From Chrysoperla carnea (taxonomy: Eukaryota; Arthropoda; Insecta; Neuroptera; Chrysopidae), in the NCBI RefSeq assembly GCF_905475395.1, contig NC_058337.1, positions 13,008,983 to 13,072,982 of the forward strand: a stretch of 64,000 nt of DNA, read 5' to 3'. Made by a program: the position numbers and the translations under genes. Shown in pieces: positions 50,990-62,939 of the stretch. Under the pieces are notes generated by a model. It did not search any database, was not told the origin of the DNA, and saw nothing but the letters and a program-made list of their open reading frames with translations. Each line of letters opens with the position of its first letter. Position 1 is the stretch's first letter.

Positions 50990-52363
50990 TATTCTATTCA
51001 TGTTATTCATAAACATTTGTATACCAATGAGAAAAATATTAAAGTTGAAAAATAATTAAATACAGAATTTAATGGAAATAAAACAAACAGAATTAAGAAA
51101 AGAAATTAAACAGGAAAATATTACTACTATGAACTTGATACAAATACTGAACTTGAAAAACAACTACATATGGAATTCATTATTAAAGATGAGACATTTA
51201 TTTGATGAAAATGTTTTAGAATTGCAACAAATACCTACGAGTCTGAACGAACAATTATTTACATGTGATCATTGTAATAATACATTGACTTTAAAGGATA
51301 ATTTAAGTAAACATATACGGATTCATACCTACTGGTGAAAAAACCATTCTCATGTGAAATTTGTAATAAAACATTTATTCATAAACAAAATTTAATTGTG
51401 CATAAACGAATTTATACTGGAGAGAAACCTTTTACATGCGAAATTTGTGTTAAAATAATTACTCGGAAATCGTATTTAATTGAACATAAACAACCACATG
51501 TTATGTTGGAGCAAAATCTTATTCATATGCAGGTTGTCATAAAACATTTAATTTTAAACAGTGCAGAGTGTAATTCAATCTATTCATGTGAAACTTGTAG
51601 TAAAACATTTGGGGCCTAACATTTACTGGGCAAGGTTCTTTAGTTATACATAAAGGAAAACATTTTGGAAAAAAAATCTTTTACATGTGAAGTTTGTGAT
51701 ACAAAATTTAGTAGCAACAAGTGAAAACAAACAATTGACTAAGTTAATTGTTAAAATACCATGTATAGACAGTTTTGATGACGCAATCGTTTGTTTTTTA
51801 ACGTCACGTAAATAAAGAAAGATTTCTACACTTAAATAGCCACACACACATAACTGATATTCCCATATTAATACATACTACAAAATTTTCACCTAATTAG
51901 CGCCCTTGTGGGTAAACAGTGATGTTTACAAGAAAATGTTGCAAATAAAAGTTGTTTATTTTTTTATAAGGAACATTTTTTACATTTAAAGTTCTATCTC
52001 TAACGGTTTAGAAGATTGACCTATGGGTCAAGACACAATTGACCTATGTTGCTCATTTACGAACTCGACCTCACTTTTTACGTCTTAAGCACACTATAAA
52101 AATTTCAGCTTGATATCTCTTTTCGTTTTTGAGTTATCGTGATGACAGACGGACAGGCGATAGACGGACAGACGACAGACAGACATACGGAAATGGACTA
52201 ATTAGGTGATTCATACAAACGCATACTGGAGAAAAGACTTTTGATTCGGCATAAAAGAATTAATAGTGGAGAAAACCCATTTAAGTGTGAAATTTATAAT
52301 AAACATTTAGTCGGCAAGGTAATTTAATTACACATAAACGAACCCATGTTGGATAAACACCAT
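50990..52363 (+). pseudogene. C2H2 zinc-finger pseudogene, relative of the 6-kb gene
   Basis: Fragments in shifting frames follow the order of the gene at 5972-7447. First comes linker sequence (NIKVEK; DTNTELEKQLH and KDETF against DTNNDENIELEKELH and KNETF). Then come fingers: FTCDHCNNTLTLKDNLSKH, FSCEICNKTFIHKQNLIVHK, FTCEICVKIITRKSYLIEHK, then YSCETCSKTFG and FTCEVCDTKFSSN. A family A repeat interrupts at 51717-52208. The last fingers follow (HKRINSGENPFKCEI, TFSRQGNLITHKRTHVG) before a stop near 52363. Frameshifts occur near 51208, 51335, 51615 and 52300, and several zinc ligands are lost. No THAP exon was found upstream. Confidence 0.75.
51717..52208 (+). repeat. dispersed repeat family A inside the zinc-finger pseudogene
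   Basis: Starts GTGAAAACAAACAATTGACT directly after the finger segment FSSN and ends within the ATTAGGTGATT block, missing the last third of the family. Confidence 0.7.
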
Positions 52364-52599
52364 TATGACATTTACTAAGAATCATAATTTAAGAACATAA
52401 ACTAAATCCGGAATGAAAACTCATACTCAAGATCAGGATAAATTATATTCATAATAAAAATGAAAATTTAAATTCGAAATATGAATTTTCTTGATTTGAT
52501 AAAAATTTGTAAACAATCGTAATGGCAAGACAAGAATTTCATAACGATTTCGTTTACTACAGTATTTCAATTCTTAGGTTTGGCAGATCGCACCATTTT

Positions 52600-52890
52600 A
52601 CATATACAGGAGTCTTTTTTAAATTCACATAGGCTTGAAACTCAAAAAATAAGAATTATCGATAAAAATGCTTCAAGCAAAAAATGTTGGCTCTATAGGC
52701 GCACATCTAACGCAGGCATTAAACTTTTCAGGCTCAATGAAAAGTTGATTTTATTCAATACCTGGTAATAAATAGATGAACACTTTAAATTATAAAGTTG
52801 TGATCGATTAAAAAGGTAACATTTTTCCGCAAACCATACAGTTTGGGCAAAAGCGAACAAAAAAGTTTTATATAAAAATTTGTTTTTTTC
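52600..52890 (+). repeat. repeat shared with 43320-43640
   Basis: Same landmarks, including CGATAAAAATGCTTCAAGCA and TTTTTCCGCAAACC. No coding signal. Confidence 0.6.
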
Positions 52891-52964
52891 GTATGTCTTC
52901 CGAGGAATCTCCAATCATGTGTTTAGTACATCAATCGGAATATACAGGCTGCTTGCAGATACAT

Positions 52965-53580
52965 GACATGTTTCCTTTAATTAAGAAGAGGAAGTCGAGC
53001 CTCAATAAAGTCTTTCCATCCAACTGTATTCTTTGCTTTCGAGAAGAGTTTTACTTCGGATCATGATTTTCCTTCATCTTCTATTTCTTTGAATACCGTT
53101 CTCCAACATGTGTTTTTAGGCCCGTTCGGTTTTCTTTTCTTTGTGGATACCAATCCAGAGCGTTTTTTGGCAATGCGTCATCTCTTTGCACAGTATGCCT
53201 AATCCAGTCATATTTCCCGTTTTTGATGGTCTTGTTAATTGGTTTGGTTGTTTACATATTACCTAAAGTATCTTACATATTACCTGAGTTTGAGATTGAA
53301 TTGGGCTAACAAACGTTTTGGATGTTACGTTTACATTTGTTTACAAATGTTTGGAGGTGTCCTGTGTGACTTGAATTAGACTTCCCACGCCTGGAATCCA
53401 AAGAGAAAAACTGAGTTTACATTGCTTTTAAAGATACTGAGTTTTGTCATCCTCGTCGACTGATCTTCAAATCTGTTTTAGGTGGGCAAAGACTTTTCGC
53501 TTATTTGATGCGGCGTTGATATTGAAACTGTTCTACATGCTGCTATGTCCTTTCAATAGTTTTTCCATTAAGGTTGAGTA
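52965..53580 (-). pseudogene. non-LTR retrotransposon remnant, reverse transcriptase C-terminal end
   Basis: The minus strand, in broken frames, shows KLSIFKSNVNSVFLFGFQAW, then WIDYIRHTV, then KENHDPK and RKQRIQLDG. These resemble the C-terminal end of Jockey-like endonuclease/reverse transcriptase proteins (YNSNVKSVLLYG ... GKSWSEVK). Many stops; inactive. Confidence 0.6.
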
Positions 53581-53589
53581 TATACAGGG

Positions 53590-54120
53590 TGCTGTGACTC
53601 GATTGCCATAATTTTAAGTCGAAAGTGCGTCATATATTTTTGTCCAAAACTCAATAGTTAGCTATGTGCACTATTAAATTAAACTAATAAAGTAATGGCT
53701 CAAGTGAAATGTACATTGAACTTAAATTAAATGAATTACATGTATTACTGATTTTTGAATATTAGTTTTGGAGCATTAATGTGAGTCTAGATTTTCAACC
53801 TTTAAAATGCTGTGCGTTCAAAATGGTGACCGAAAGCCTTCGATTTTGTCGCACTTTTTTCGGATTTTCGTCAATAACACTTGAACCGTGTGGGTTTTCA
53901 AAATTGTTTAATTAGCTTTTTTTAAATAATATCAAATTTGCTATCAAGTGAGATAGGTGCTGTTTTTCTAAGTCAAATAGTTACTGAGATATGACTCTTT
54001 AAATATCGAAGTCTTTTCATCTTTCATAAATACCAGCGGAATGATCTGTTTATGTCCTACATAAAAGCTTTGGTAATGAAAGTCGAAGAAAATAACATAA
54101 AGTAGAATGTAAATACAATT
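53590..54120. repeat. repeat family with second copy at 38760-39190
   Basis: Starts near TATACAGGGTGCTGTGACTC. Shares ACTGATTTTTGAATAT, AAAATGGTGACCG and GTGTGGGTTTTCAAAATTG with the helicase-intron copy. Confidence 0.55.
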
Positions 54121-54159
54121 TTTTAAAATAATTTTTTGTTTTCTATCAATGTCATCCTG

Positions 54160-54425
54160 TCAACCCTAGTAGCTCAGTTGGTTAAGGCGTAACCAATTTC
54201 GTTTCAAATGCTTAGGGTGACGGGCTGGTGTAGTGCATGGTATATGCATGAAGGAGATGCACTCAGCCTGTGAAAATAAATGAGGATCTGATAAATGAAA
54301 TTATCAGCGGAGGTGGTAAAATACATATATGGTATCATAATCGGCTCTATAGCCTAAGTGTGTCCTTCGTGGACAGCCAATAACATCTAACCAAAGCTAA
54401 TGTCATCCTCACTCGAAGTCACACG
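54160..54425 (+). repeat. tRNA-derived SINE-like element
   Basis: The head carries a pol III A-box-like TAGCTCAGTTGG (54170-54181) and a degenerate B-box-like GTTTCAAATGC (54201-54211). The spacing is shorter than in a tRNA and no cloverleaf closes, so it is not a functional tRNA. The body ends with TGTCCTTCGTGGACAGCC. Confidence 0.5.
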
Positions 54426-54473
54426 AGCTGTTACCGAGGGTAAAAATCACATTTCTACAGGACTTTCAGGTTT

Positions 54474-56012
54474 TTATCTACTTCCAACCACTTTTGCATC
54501 TGCAAAGAATATACATTGAGAGTTACTAAATGAACAACGTAACAAATTGAAGAAAATAATGACAGAAAATATGCATACTTGGTGATACTTAAGATAATAA
54601 TGTTGTGTTACAGCATCTGTTTTTGGAGGCAGGCGAGCTAGATCGACTTTAGTTGACATGATGAACTGGTGGTATCTTTAGTCATTGAGTGTGGCATTTC
54701 CGTCTCCACCATATATACCAACGAGGCACTTCTCTCCAGCTGTGGCTGTTTCATCTTGTGTTGAATCGGGGAGAGGAACACCTTGTTTCAATAACTGGGG
54801 TTTTTTTATTTAAGGTGGTTACGAATTTGGTTTTACCTCTCCAGAAAAGGACAGAGGCTGTATCAAAACCACTGAATGCGTGTATGAACATGATTATGTC
54901 GGGAGGGTAATCTCTGTTTTCGCTATTGAATGACGTTGTTGAATATTACACGTCTGGATGAACTTTGCCACCTTTCAGAAGATATAATTTGGTTATCTAA
55001 GCCAACCAGAAGCACAAGAAGGTTCACATCTGCCCCGAGGATTATCACGTTGTCAGAAGAGGCGGCTCTGGGTATTGCAGCTCTCACGCTGTCAGCATCG
55101 GCGTTCTTTTCTGATACCATCACCTCCACATCTTGCACCTCAAACCCTGTTTTTAGCAGCTCTATCAGCGTACGTTTATTGGCGTTATTAAATAAGAAGT
55201 TATCCTGTTTTACAGTGATCGTAGTTGCGGCTGTTAAAATAACTTCACTACAATTTAGGGCTGAGTATCGTCTCCAACGTTCGACATTTTTGGTACTTTT
55301 TTGAGAAGCGTTCTCCGGATATCCATAAAAAATCTACGGTAACATGGGCACCAAAATGAGTTTTCAGGAAATTTATATATCCATCAATAATGGCCTTCAA
55401 TGACGTGTTGCAATGCCACACAAATTTGTGGAGTAAATATTCACCATCGACCACGATGTGAGTGTTGATATCTCTCAAAATATTGGTGGTAAGGGATGTG
55501 AAGGAGGAATATAGAACTGATTTGGTTCCTTTCCTCAAGACGACCTCGCTGAAGAATGACATCGTGTAAGGTGCCAATTCGTATTTAAAATATTTTTTCA
55601 ACTCTGCGTCTAATTTTTTTAGAGTTTGCAACTAGCTGGAATATAGTTAGGGAGTCAATTTCAAATTTTTTGTCATTAATTCTAACGGAATTATTGACGC
55701 TTGCCAAGATTACTTTGTCTTTACGTTTGAAAACAACTCTTCCAAATGTCTGGTTTTCTATTTTTTCAACTCGTTTTGTCCTTACTCCCTTGACATTATC
55801 GCAATTTATTTAATCACGTCCGATAATTTCACTGCTAATAGAAACGATTTTGTTGGTAACGGGGGAAAAGGGTTGTGGTTCTCAAACCAGTCTTTCAATG
55901 TTTGCACATCTTGGTTGTCGAGAATAATTCGAGTGGCTCTCATGTTAACATACTGTTTTGACCTTGAACAGGAAACTTTACAAAAACCTTTTACTTCCTC
56001 ACAAATGTACAC
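54474..56012 (-). pseudogene. decayed large ORF of an animal-wide repetitive gene family (PIN-like?)
   Basis: Read on the minus strand from high to low coordinates: a segment with KDWFENHNPFPP; then LKKYFKYELAPYTMSFFSE and VVDGEYLLHKFVW with VDF (55248-55631); then ADADSVRAA and SDNVIILGADVNLLVLLVGL (54923-55138); then MFIHAFSGFDTAS (about 54840-54900) and DLARLPPKTDAVTQHYY (54474-54659). This order matches uncharacterised repetitive proteins I recall from insects and cnidarians (ELAPYP, VLDGG.LLH, ADVDIV, GEDTDLLVLL, FIHAFTGCDT, LPPT). Acidic residues at spaced positions suggest a nuclease-like (PIN) fold, which is inference. Stops, frame changes and a truncation by a family A repeat at 56013 show it is dead. 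Confidence 0.55.
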
Positions 56013-56366
56013 AAGGAACATTTTTTACATTACAACTTTTGTTCTATCTCTAACGGTTTAAAAGATGGGTCCTATGGACCCATAGGTCAAGACCCTATTG
56101 ACCTATGTTGCTCATTTACGAACTTTACCTCAATTTTTACATCCTGAGTACGCTGTAAAAATTTCAGCTTGATATCTTTTTTCATTTTTGAGTTATTGTG
56201 TTGGCAGACAGACGGACAGAGAAACGAAAATGGACTACCACCACTAACTAGGTGATTTAATAAACACCTATACCAAAATTTTGTTTAGAGCACCAATATT
56301 TTTAAGCGTTACAAACTTGGGACTAAACTTAGCATACCTTGCATATTACATATATGCATGGTATAA
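56013..56366 (+). repeat. dispersed repeat family A, 3' two-thirds
   Basis: Starts at GGAACATTTTTTACATTACA, includes TTCTATCTCTAACGGTTTAA and ends CATATATGCATGGTATA. It truncates the decayed ORF to its left. Confidence 0.7.
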
Positions 56367-58392
56367 AAATTAATATTTAAAAATAATCAGTTTACCATTT
56401 TAAATTTTATGAATTAAATTTTTATTATTTACATTGAATTTAATTTAGCTTATTATCAATCTACAAACACCAAATACAATCTTTATTATTAAATCAATTG
56501 AATTTCATTCATTCAATTCTTTATTTGCTCTTTGTTTATAGATTGTAGTAAATAGAGTAATAACCAATTTATCATATATTCAAAAAATTTTCGAAAAAAA
56601 CAAAAAAATTGCCTTTATTCTTAAATAACTAGAAAAATAATCAATTTACAAAAAAAAGTGTAGCGGAAAAAAATTTAGCTCATTTTACGCAGAATATTTT
56701 ACCTTGTAAACTTTTTTTTGCAATTTTATTATTTTTCGAGCTATTTAACGATGAAGACTTTTATCTTTTTATTTTTTTAAATTTTTGCATTTAAATTTCA
56801 ATCTTTCAAAAAGAAAGATTTTTAGATCTTTAAATTACATCTTTCAATCGATTTCCGTTGCCATTTTCAACAAATATTATTCCACTTTATTGTAGGTAAA
56901 TACCTAAGTTTGTTTACTTAGGTTTGTTCTTAGGCCTAAGCTTGCGTGTGATATAATAATCCGAGTATCTAGCACCTCTGTATATGATCTCAATCATCAC
57001 ATAGTGTGCAAGACATAACGAAAATCTAGCAGGTATGGCACGTATTGTACAGGAAACGGAAAAGTTCAATGAAAATTAAAATATAATTATTTGTTAATAT
57101 ATATTTAAATAAAATTACACTGTTTATGATTTCCGATACAAATATTAAAAATTTGTCGTTCGTAAATACGATGAAGAAAAATATTATTTCATAATTTCTC
57201 TTATCAAAACATAATTTCTCAATGAAAATACATTTATTTTTCTGATATTTATCCTCCATATATTTATAAAAAAAATGATTTCATACAAAAAATTTTCAGC
57301 AAACCTTTACGGTTTAAACCTCCATGTAACCACTTTTCGTAAATAGGCTTTGTTTCACTCAATCAGTTGCAATTCAAGGTGTTGCTTTTTATTAGAAAAC
57401 CCAATAAATTCATCTAAATCTTCATCTTCCAGTATTTCCATCGTTCAGCTTAGTTCATTTTTTTCTCGATATCAATTTCCGCCAGGTCATTTAGAAGACC
57501 TTGTATATACATCTAGAGAAGGCACATATTCCATCGTTTCTTCTTCCGCGTAGCATTTCTTGCCATTGATCCCGATAGTACAGTTTTCTGTGATAATTCG
57601 TTGAAATACAGACTAGGTTCTTCTTGTAATTCTCTTTATCCTACTGCTAACACTCGTGGGGCACAACTCACACAAGTATCAAGAGTTTTCTTCTCGTTTT
57701 TTTGTGGAAATGGAGCTCTCGGGTGAACGATTTTTAAACCTTAAATTTTCAAAATTCTATAAATGTTAAAACTCTACAGTTTCTGATTTTTCCATTTGAC
57801 AAGCAGGTCCTAAATACTGGGATACACCTTGTTTGTATAGAATTTAATGAATATAACACACTGACTAAAATTGTGAATTCACTATAAAATGCAAAAAGCT
57901 GCTAACGGATACTATTCTTTCGATTCCTACAATATAATTCGGGGCAACGTATTTTATTGAAGATCATATCTTAAAAAGGCGTTATTACTATAATATTATT
58001 GATATCTACAAATAGGGATATTTGAGTGTAATACTCGAAAACTAAATTTATTGTCTTCACGAACAACTTTACGCCCATATAGGATAGCCAAATACCACGA
58101 CGCCGCGCGATATAAGAGCCAAATACGACGCAAAAATATGAGATTAAATCTAATATATACAGGATTGGCCGTCTTAATCTATTATGGCTAATAGCTTGTT
58201 TTGTAGTTAACCAATCAAAAAATATTTTAAGCAAGTTGCAGTTGAGTTTTATGGGGGACATCATTTTTTGACATTAGGTTGGACTCTGTATGTATCTTCT
58301 TGCAATAATTTAAGTAATTATTAAAATTAACAACATTGTAGACTGTATTGAAAAACGGACCGTATTTGTCAAGTACTGAATGCAATTTTCTA
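56367..58392. other. gene-free AT-rich region
   Basis: No gene recognised. About 58150-58290 carries the same end as the foldback family at 19830-19885. A minus-strand patch at 57300-57700 looks faintly protein-like but is full of stops and matches nothing I recognise. Confidence 0.4.
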
Positions 58393-58883
58393 TCTATATA
58401 TATATAGGAGACTTTCTATAGATCTATATAGATAGATAGTCACTCATCACGATATCTCTGGAACTATAAGACCTAGAGACTTCAAATTTGGCAGGAATAT
58501 TCCTTTTGCCAAGTAGAGGTCAGCTAAGAACGGATTTTACGAAATTCTACCCACAAGGGGGGTTGCGGGGGTGTTCATGAATAAAAAATTCATATTTTTA
58601 AATTATGGCTTTTAATAGTTCAAAACTTGGTCAGAATGTTTTAAATTACATTTAGAAATTTTTTTAACCTTCGGAGGGTAGAAAGGTGTAGCGAGAAAGT
58701 GGGAAGGAAATATCGAATATTTACAAATATACCTAAGTGGGGTATCAAATAAAAAAGCATGACGTGTACATTACAAAACTGTTATCCAACGCAAGGAAAT
58801 GTGGAGGGAGGGGTGCAAGTGGGGATGTTGCCCAGCAAAGCGGGTATATTTTACGCCACGCAAAGCGGGCGGGAAACAGCTAG
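58393..58883 (+). mobile_element. non-autonomous Helitron-like element
   Basis: Begins TCTATATATATA after an A and ends GCGGGCGGGAAACAGCTAG before a T, as expected for Helitron TC...CTAG ends inserted between A and T. The body has ATCACGATATCTCTGGAAC, common in such insect elements. 491 bp, non-coding, and 130 bp from the GMC gene start. Confidence 0.6.
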
Positions 58884-58987
58884 TTATTTTATATGTGAGT
58901 CGTATTGTATTATGTTACGTATGGAGGTTGAATGGTATTCATCTCAAACTTTCTGCTAAGTAATTAAATGTTTATTAAAGTATTTCA

Positions 58988-58994
58988 TATAAAA
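58988..58994 (+). promoter_or_regulatory. TATA-like box upstream of the GMC gene
   Basis: ATATAAA lies about 20 bp before the first ATG (59014). A start of transcription 25-30 bp downstream would fall near that ATG and would favour the in-frame ATG at 59041. A weak call in AT-rich DNA. Confidence 0.25.
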
Positions 58995-59013
58995 ACTGCG
59001 GATGTAACATTTT

Positions 59014-60990
59014 ATGCTTATTAATCAAATCATACACAAAATGATTTCTTTAATGTATTTTTTTTTATATTTTGGAATAATTCGGTTATTGGATGTTAAT
59101 GGATTATTTCTTGACCAACATATAACAAGAACTAACAAATCACAATGGTTTAATTACAAAAATTTATTATCAAACAGAGAATTTTTAAGACGACATCAAA
59201 ATATTGAGAACAATGATTACATTGATGCATCTACAATGGATAATTTGGAATTTATTGCAAATCAATATCCAGAAACTGAATTATCAGCTCTTGAACGTAC
59301 ATACGATTACATTGTAGTTGGTGCTGGCACAGCAGGTTGTGTTATGGCAAATCGATTAAGTGAAAATCCAAACATGAAAGTGTTACTAATTGAAGCTGGT
59401 GGTATAGAGACACGTGCAATGGATATTCCAGGTTTAGCTGGCGCATTTCAAGATACGGAGGGTATACTCGATAAAGATGTATTACCAGAACCATTTGATC
59501 CAATTGAAATCGATTGGGGATATTTTACTGAACCATCAGACACGTTTGCCGATGGATTAATTGATAATTCGGTACTTTATCCCCGTGGGAAAGTTATGGG
59601 TGGATCAAGTACAATTAACTATATGATATACACTCGTGGCAATCCCGAAGATTATAATCGTTGGGGCTATAATTGGACGTTTAATGATTGTCATAAGTAT
59701 TTCAAGAAAGCAGAAGATTATCAAGTTGACGATCCTTCAGAAATAAACAATTATTTTGGAAAAAATGGGCCAATGCATATAGAATCTCCTTCCTATCGCA
59801 GTGAGTTTTCTTCAGCAATAATAAAAGCAAATGAACAATTTGGGTATAAACAGATAAATATTAATGGACCTAATCAAATTGGTGTTTCTCGATTGCAAAG
59901 AACAATTAAAAATGGTTACCGATTTAGTACTAACAGTGCATATTTGATATCAGTTCGAGATAAACGACCAAATTTACATTTACGTAGGCATAGTTTAGTA
60001 ACACGAATATTAATTAGTAAGTTACAAAAAATTCCACGAGCTTATGGCGTGGTTTTTCATAGTGAACTAACAACTCATACAATTTATGCTAAACGTGAGG
60101 TTATAATTTGTGCTGGAGCAATAAATTCACCGCAATTATTAATGTTATCTGGAATCGGTCCTATGGAACATTTAAATGAATTAGGAATACCGGTGATTAA
60201 AAATTTACCAGTGGGTGATAACTTGCAAGATCATATTTACACGGGAGGTCTACAATTTTTATTAAATCAAACCGTTTATCCTATAACCGATTTTGGTTTA
60301 TGGCTAACAGACCGTTCTGGACCACTATCACTGCCTGCTCTTATAGAAACTTATGGATTTTCACAACCGATTGATAAAATTCAATCAATCGAACAGTTAT
60401 ATATTACAGCGGCAATGCAATTAAAGTCTGCACAAACTATGAATATGAAACCTAGTGTATTCGAAACAACATATGCACCATTTCAATTGGATCCTGGATT
60501 TTTAATATTTTCACTCTTACAAAAACCTAAGTCACGTGGATACCTTCGGTTACGCGGTTGTGATCCAACTTTAAAACCAAAAATATATCCGCAATATTTT
60601 TCACATCCAGATGATCTGGAAATAATGCTGAATGGTGTTAAAGAAGCGATTAATATAACAAAACAAGATGCATTACAAAAGTTTGGAGCCAAACTACTTC
60701 CTATTCCTATACCCACATGCGCACAACATACTTTTAAATCGGATAACTATTGGAGATGTCATATAAAATCGTTAGTTGCGACACTGTTTCACTATTGTGG
60801 TACGTGTAAAATGGGTGATAAAAGTGATCCCACAACTGTTGTGGACCCTCATTTAAGGGTGCATGGTATAGATGGATTACGAGTATGTGATGCAAGTATC
60901 ATGCCAGAAATTATTGCTGGGCATTTAAATGTTCCAACGATGATGATTGCTGAAAAATGTGCAGATGACATAAAAGAAACATGGTTTTAA
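59014..60990 (+). CDS. GMC family FAD-dependent oxidoreductase (glucose dehydrogenase-like), intronless
   Basis: An intact 658-aa flavoenzyme of the glucose-methanol-choline family, oxidising an alcohol or sugar-type substrate. Seen: a hydrophobic N-terminus (about residues 10-27), a probable signal peptide, so likely secreted or luminal; the Rossmann FAD motif VVGAGTAG (101-108) ending in LLIEAGG; GMC signature 1 with GKVMGGSSTIN (192-202) and YTRGNPEDYNRW; GMC signature 2 GAINSPQLLMLSGIG (368-382); the C-terminal substrate domain; FHYCGTCKMG with the catalytic His593; and the ending DASIMPEIIAGHLNVP, with His637 where family members have Asn or His. Insects carry clusters of these genes (glucose dehydrogenase, ecdysone oxidase, cuticle-linked members). 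The exact substrate cannot be read from sequence. Length is usual for the family. The second ATG at 59041 is an equally good start, giving 649 aa. Confidence 0.93.
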   Translation: MLINQIIHKMISLMYFFLYFGIIRLLDVNGLFLDQHITRTNKSQWFNYKNLLSNREFLRRHQNIENNDYIDASTMDNLEFIANQYPETELSALERTYDYIVVGAGTAGCVMANRLSENPNMKVLLIEAGGIETRAMDIPGLAGAFQDTEGILDKDVLPEPFDPIEIDWGYFTEPSDTFADGLIDNSVLYPRGKVMGGSSTINYMIYTRGNPEDYNRWGYNWTFNDCHKYFKKAEDYQVDDPSEINNYFGKNGPMHIESPSYRSEFSSAIIKANEQFGYKQININGPNQIGVSRLQRTIKNGYRFSTNSAYLISVRDKRPNLHLRRHSLVTRILISKLQKIPRAYGVVFHSELTTHTIYAKREVIICAGAINSPQLLMLSGIGPMEHLNELGIPVIKNLPVGDNLQDHIYTGGLQFLLNQTVYPITDFGLWLTDRSGPLSLPALIETYGFSQPIDKIQSIEQLYITAAMQLKSAQTMNMKPSVFETTYAPFQLDPGFLIFSLLQKPKSRGYLRLRGCDPTLKPKIYPQYFSHPDDLEIMLNGVKEAINITKQDALQKFGAKLLPIPIPTCAQHTFKSDNYWRCHIKSLVATLFHYCGTCKMGDKSDPTTVVDPHLRVHGIDGLRVCDASIMPEIIAGHLNVPTMMIAEKCADDIKETWF

Positions 60991-62830
60991 AAATTATAAC
61001 AGATAATTAATTAATTGACAGATCTCACGATTTGTTTGTACGTCGATTACAGTTTAGACATCATCATTAATAAGCTAATCGCAATTATTCTATTTCACAA
61101 TCGGTTATATCTCCGAAGTTATGTATCTCTCTGGGGATTAATTACTGTTACATTGTGTCCTAAATATTTAATATGTATAATTCAAAAATTTGTGTAGCGT
61201 TTGGAACTAATTTAGGATATGAGTGTAAAAAATGAAATTCTGTGAAAATACTTTCTGTGCGGTATATACAGTGTGAATGAATAATCCAAGTTTGTGACCT
61301 AGAACGTCAAACGCAACTTTGTCAAAAATCGAAAAAACCGTGAAAATTTCGGCTTTTTTCAGATTTACAAGGGGCTACGAAGAATCAGGGTCAAAATTCA
61401 TTCATAGAACGACAGAATATTGCAAAATGTTGTGAAGTTCGAAATTTGCATGGTTTTTTATATTTTTGACAAATTTACGTTCGAAGCTCGAGGTCTCTAA
61501 TTTGGATTATTCATTGGGCCAAAATCATAAACAAGTCTGCAATAAATTAGAACTATCAGATTTGACGCAAACTACCCCGTACTTTCAGGCGATAAGGTTA
61601 TTGGATTATGATCGATATCGTTTCAGTTTGAATAGACTCTCTCTAATCATTATTTTAATATAGTAGTTTTTCGCTGTATCCAGACAGTTTGAATAAAAGA
61701 AACGATGCTAATGCTCGTGGTGTTCAAAACTGACTTTTCACATAAAAAATACATGTACATATTCATATAGGTATCTATTATATGCAAAAATCAACTTTTA
61801 ATTTTTTTTTTCAAATTTGATCACTTATAATTTATAACAAAAATATGTACATCTATTGTAGTGGAATAGCAAAATGCCTTTTGCGTCCACCATCGGTAAC
61901 GACGCTTAATCCACTCAGCGAGTAGCGAGGCTACATCAAAATTACTACACATATTATCATATTCTGATTTTTTGCTACTGAAACTATCAGTAGCCCCTGT
62001 CTTGTTTTAGCAGTTCGAGTATTATTAAGATACCATATTTTCGATTTTTGTATGTTTATTTTCTCCGAGGACAAATATTGGTGCACACAGTGCATTTTTT
62101 AATCATCTAATTATGTATAATAAATGTATAGTTTTATGAAAAAATTTTAAGAAACGTGTAAATTTTTAACCGATTTCAAACCAAAAAAAAGGAGGTTCTC
62201 AATTCGACTGTATTTATTTTTTTTTTTATGTTTGTTACCTCAGAACTTTTGACTGGGTGAACCGATTTTGATGATTCTTTATCCATTTGAAAGCTGTTAC
62301 TTCTCGTGTGGTCCCATTTCATTTTAATCTAGTTCTGACAACGACATCCATGAGAAAACCATAAAAGACTTAAATTTGCATTCATTATGCACGACAAGAG
62401 GATGAATAACTCAATATCACGTCAACCGATTTCAATGATTCTTTATCTTTTTGAAAGCTTCAGTTATTCGGCCAAATTGCAGAAAATTTGTTTCAATCCT
62501 TCTAAACTTCCTTCTCGTCATTCTGGGTGAATCTGGATATGCTTCATTACACATACTGTATGTTCTATCAATAATTTTGTCAAACTTTCTATGCATAAAA
62601 AATTAATTTAAAATTATTTGGTTTTCGTATCCCATTTTTAAACGATTTAATGGAAAAAAAGGTTAGTAGGACATTTAAAAATTTCTTATTAACGTATAAG
62701 TAATAATTCAGACAATACGCTTCGAATATTGAGCATAAAAGTGAACTTAAAAATTAAAAAAAATTAAAATTTTCTTATTTCTCGAAATAACTCCGATATT
62801 TGTCAGTTTGGTAATAGGGACATAGGTTCC
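60991..62830. other. gene-free region after the GMC gene
   Basis: AT-rich, without recognisable coding sequence. It should hold the GMC 3' untranslated region, but no clear single polyadenylation site is evident. Confidence 0.35.
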
Positions 62831-62939
62831 ATTAAAAAAAATTATTTTTGATGCAATTTAAACTTGTTGAATGCAGGTGCAATTTTAAATACTTGAAACA
62901 GGAAATTGATTGTTTTTTAAGATCTAAGGTGTGGCTGAA

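Noticed and set aside
54160-54240. Possible tRNA gene (A-box TAGCTCAGTTGG)
   Set aside because: A- and B-box spacing is too short, the B-box is degenerate and no cloverleaf can be folded; treated as a SINE head.
57300-57700. Possible decayed transposase on the minus strand
   Set aside because: Too many stops and no motif that could be assigned to a family.
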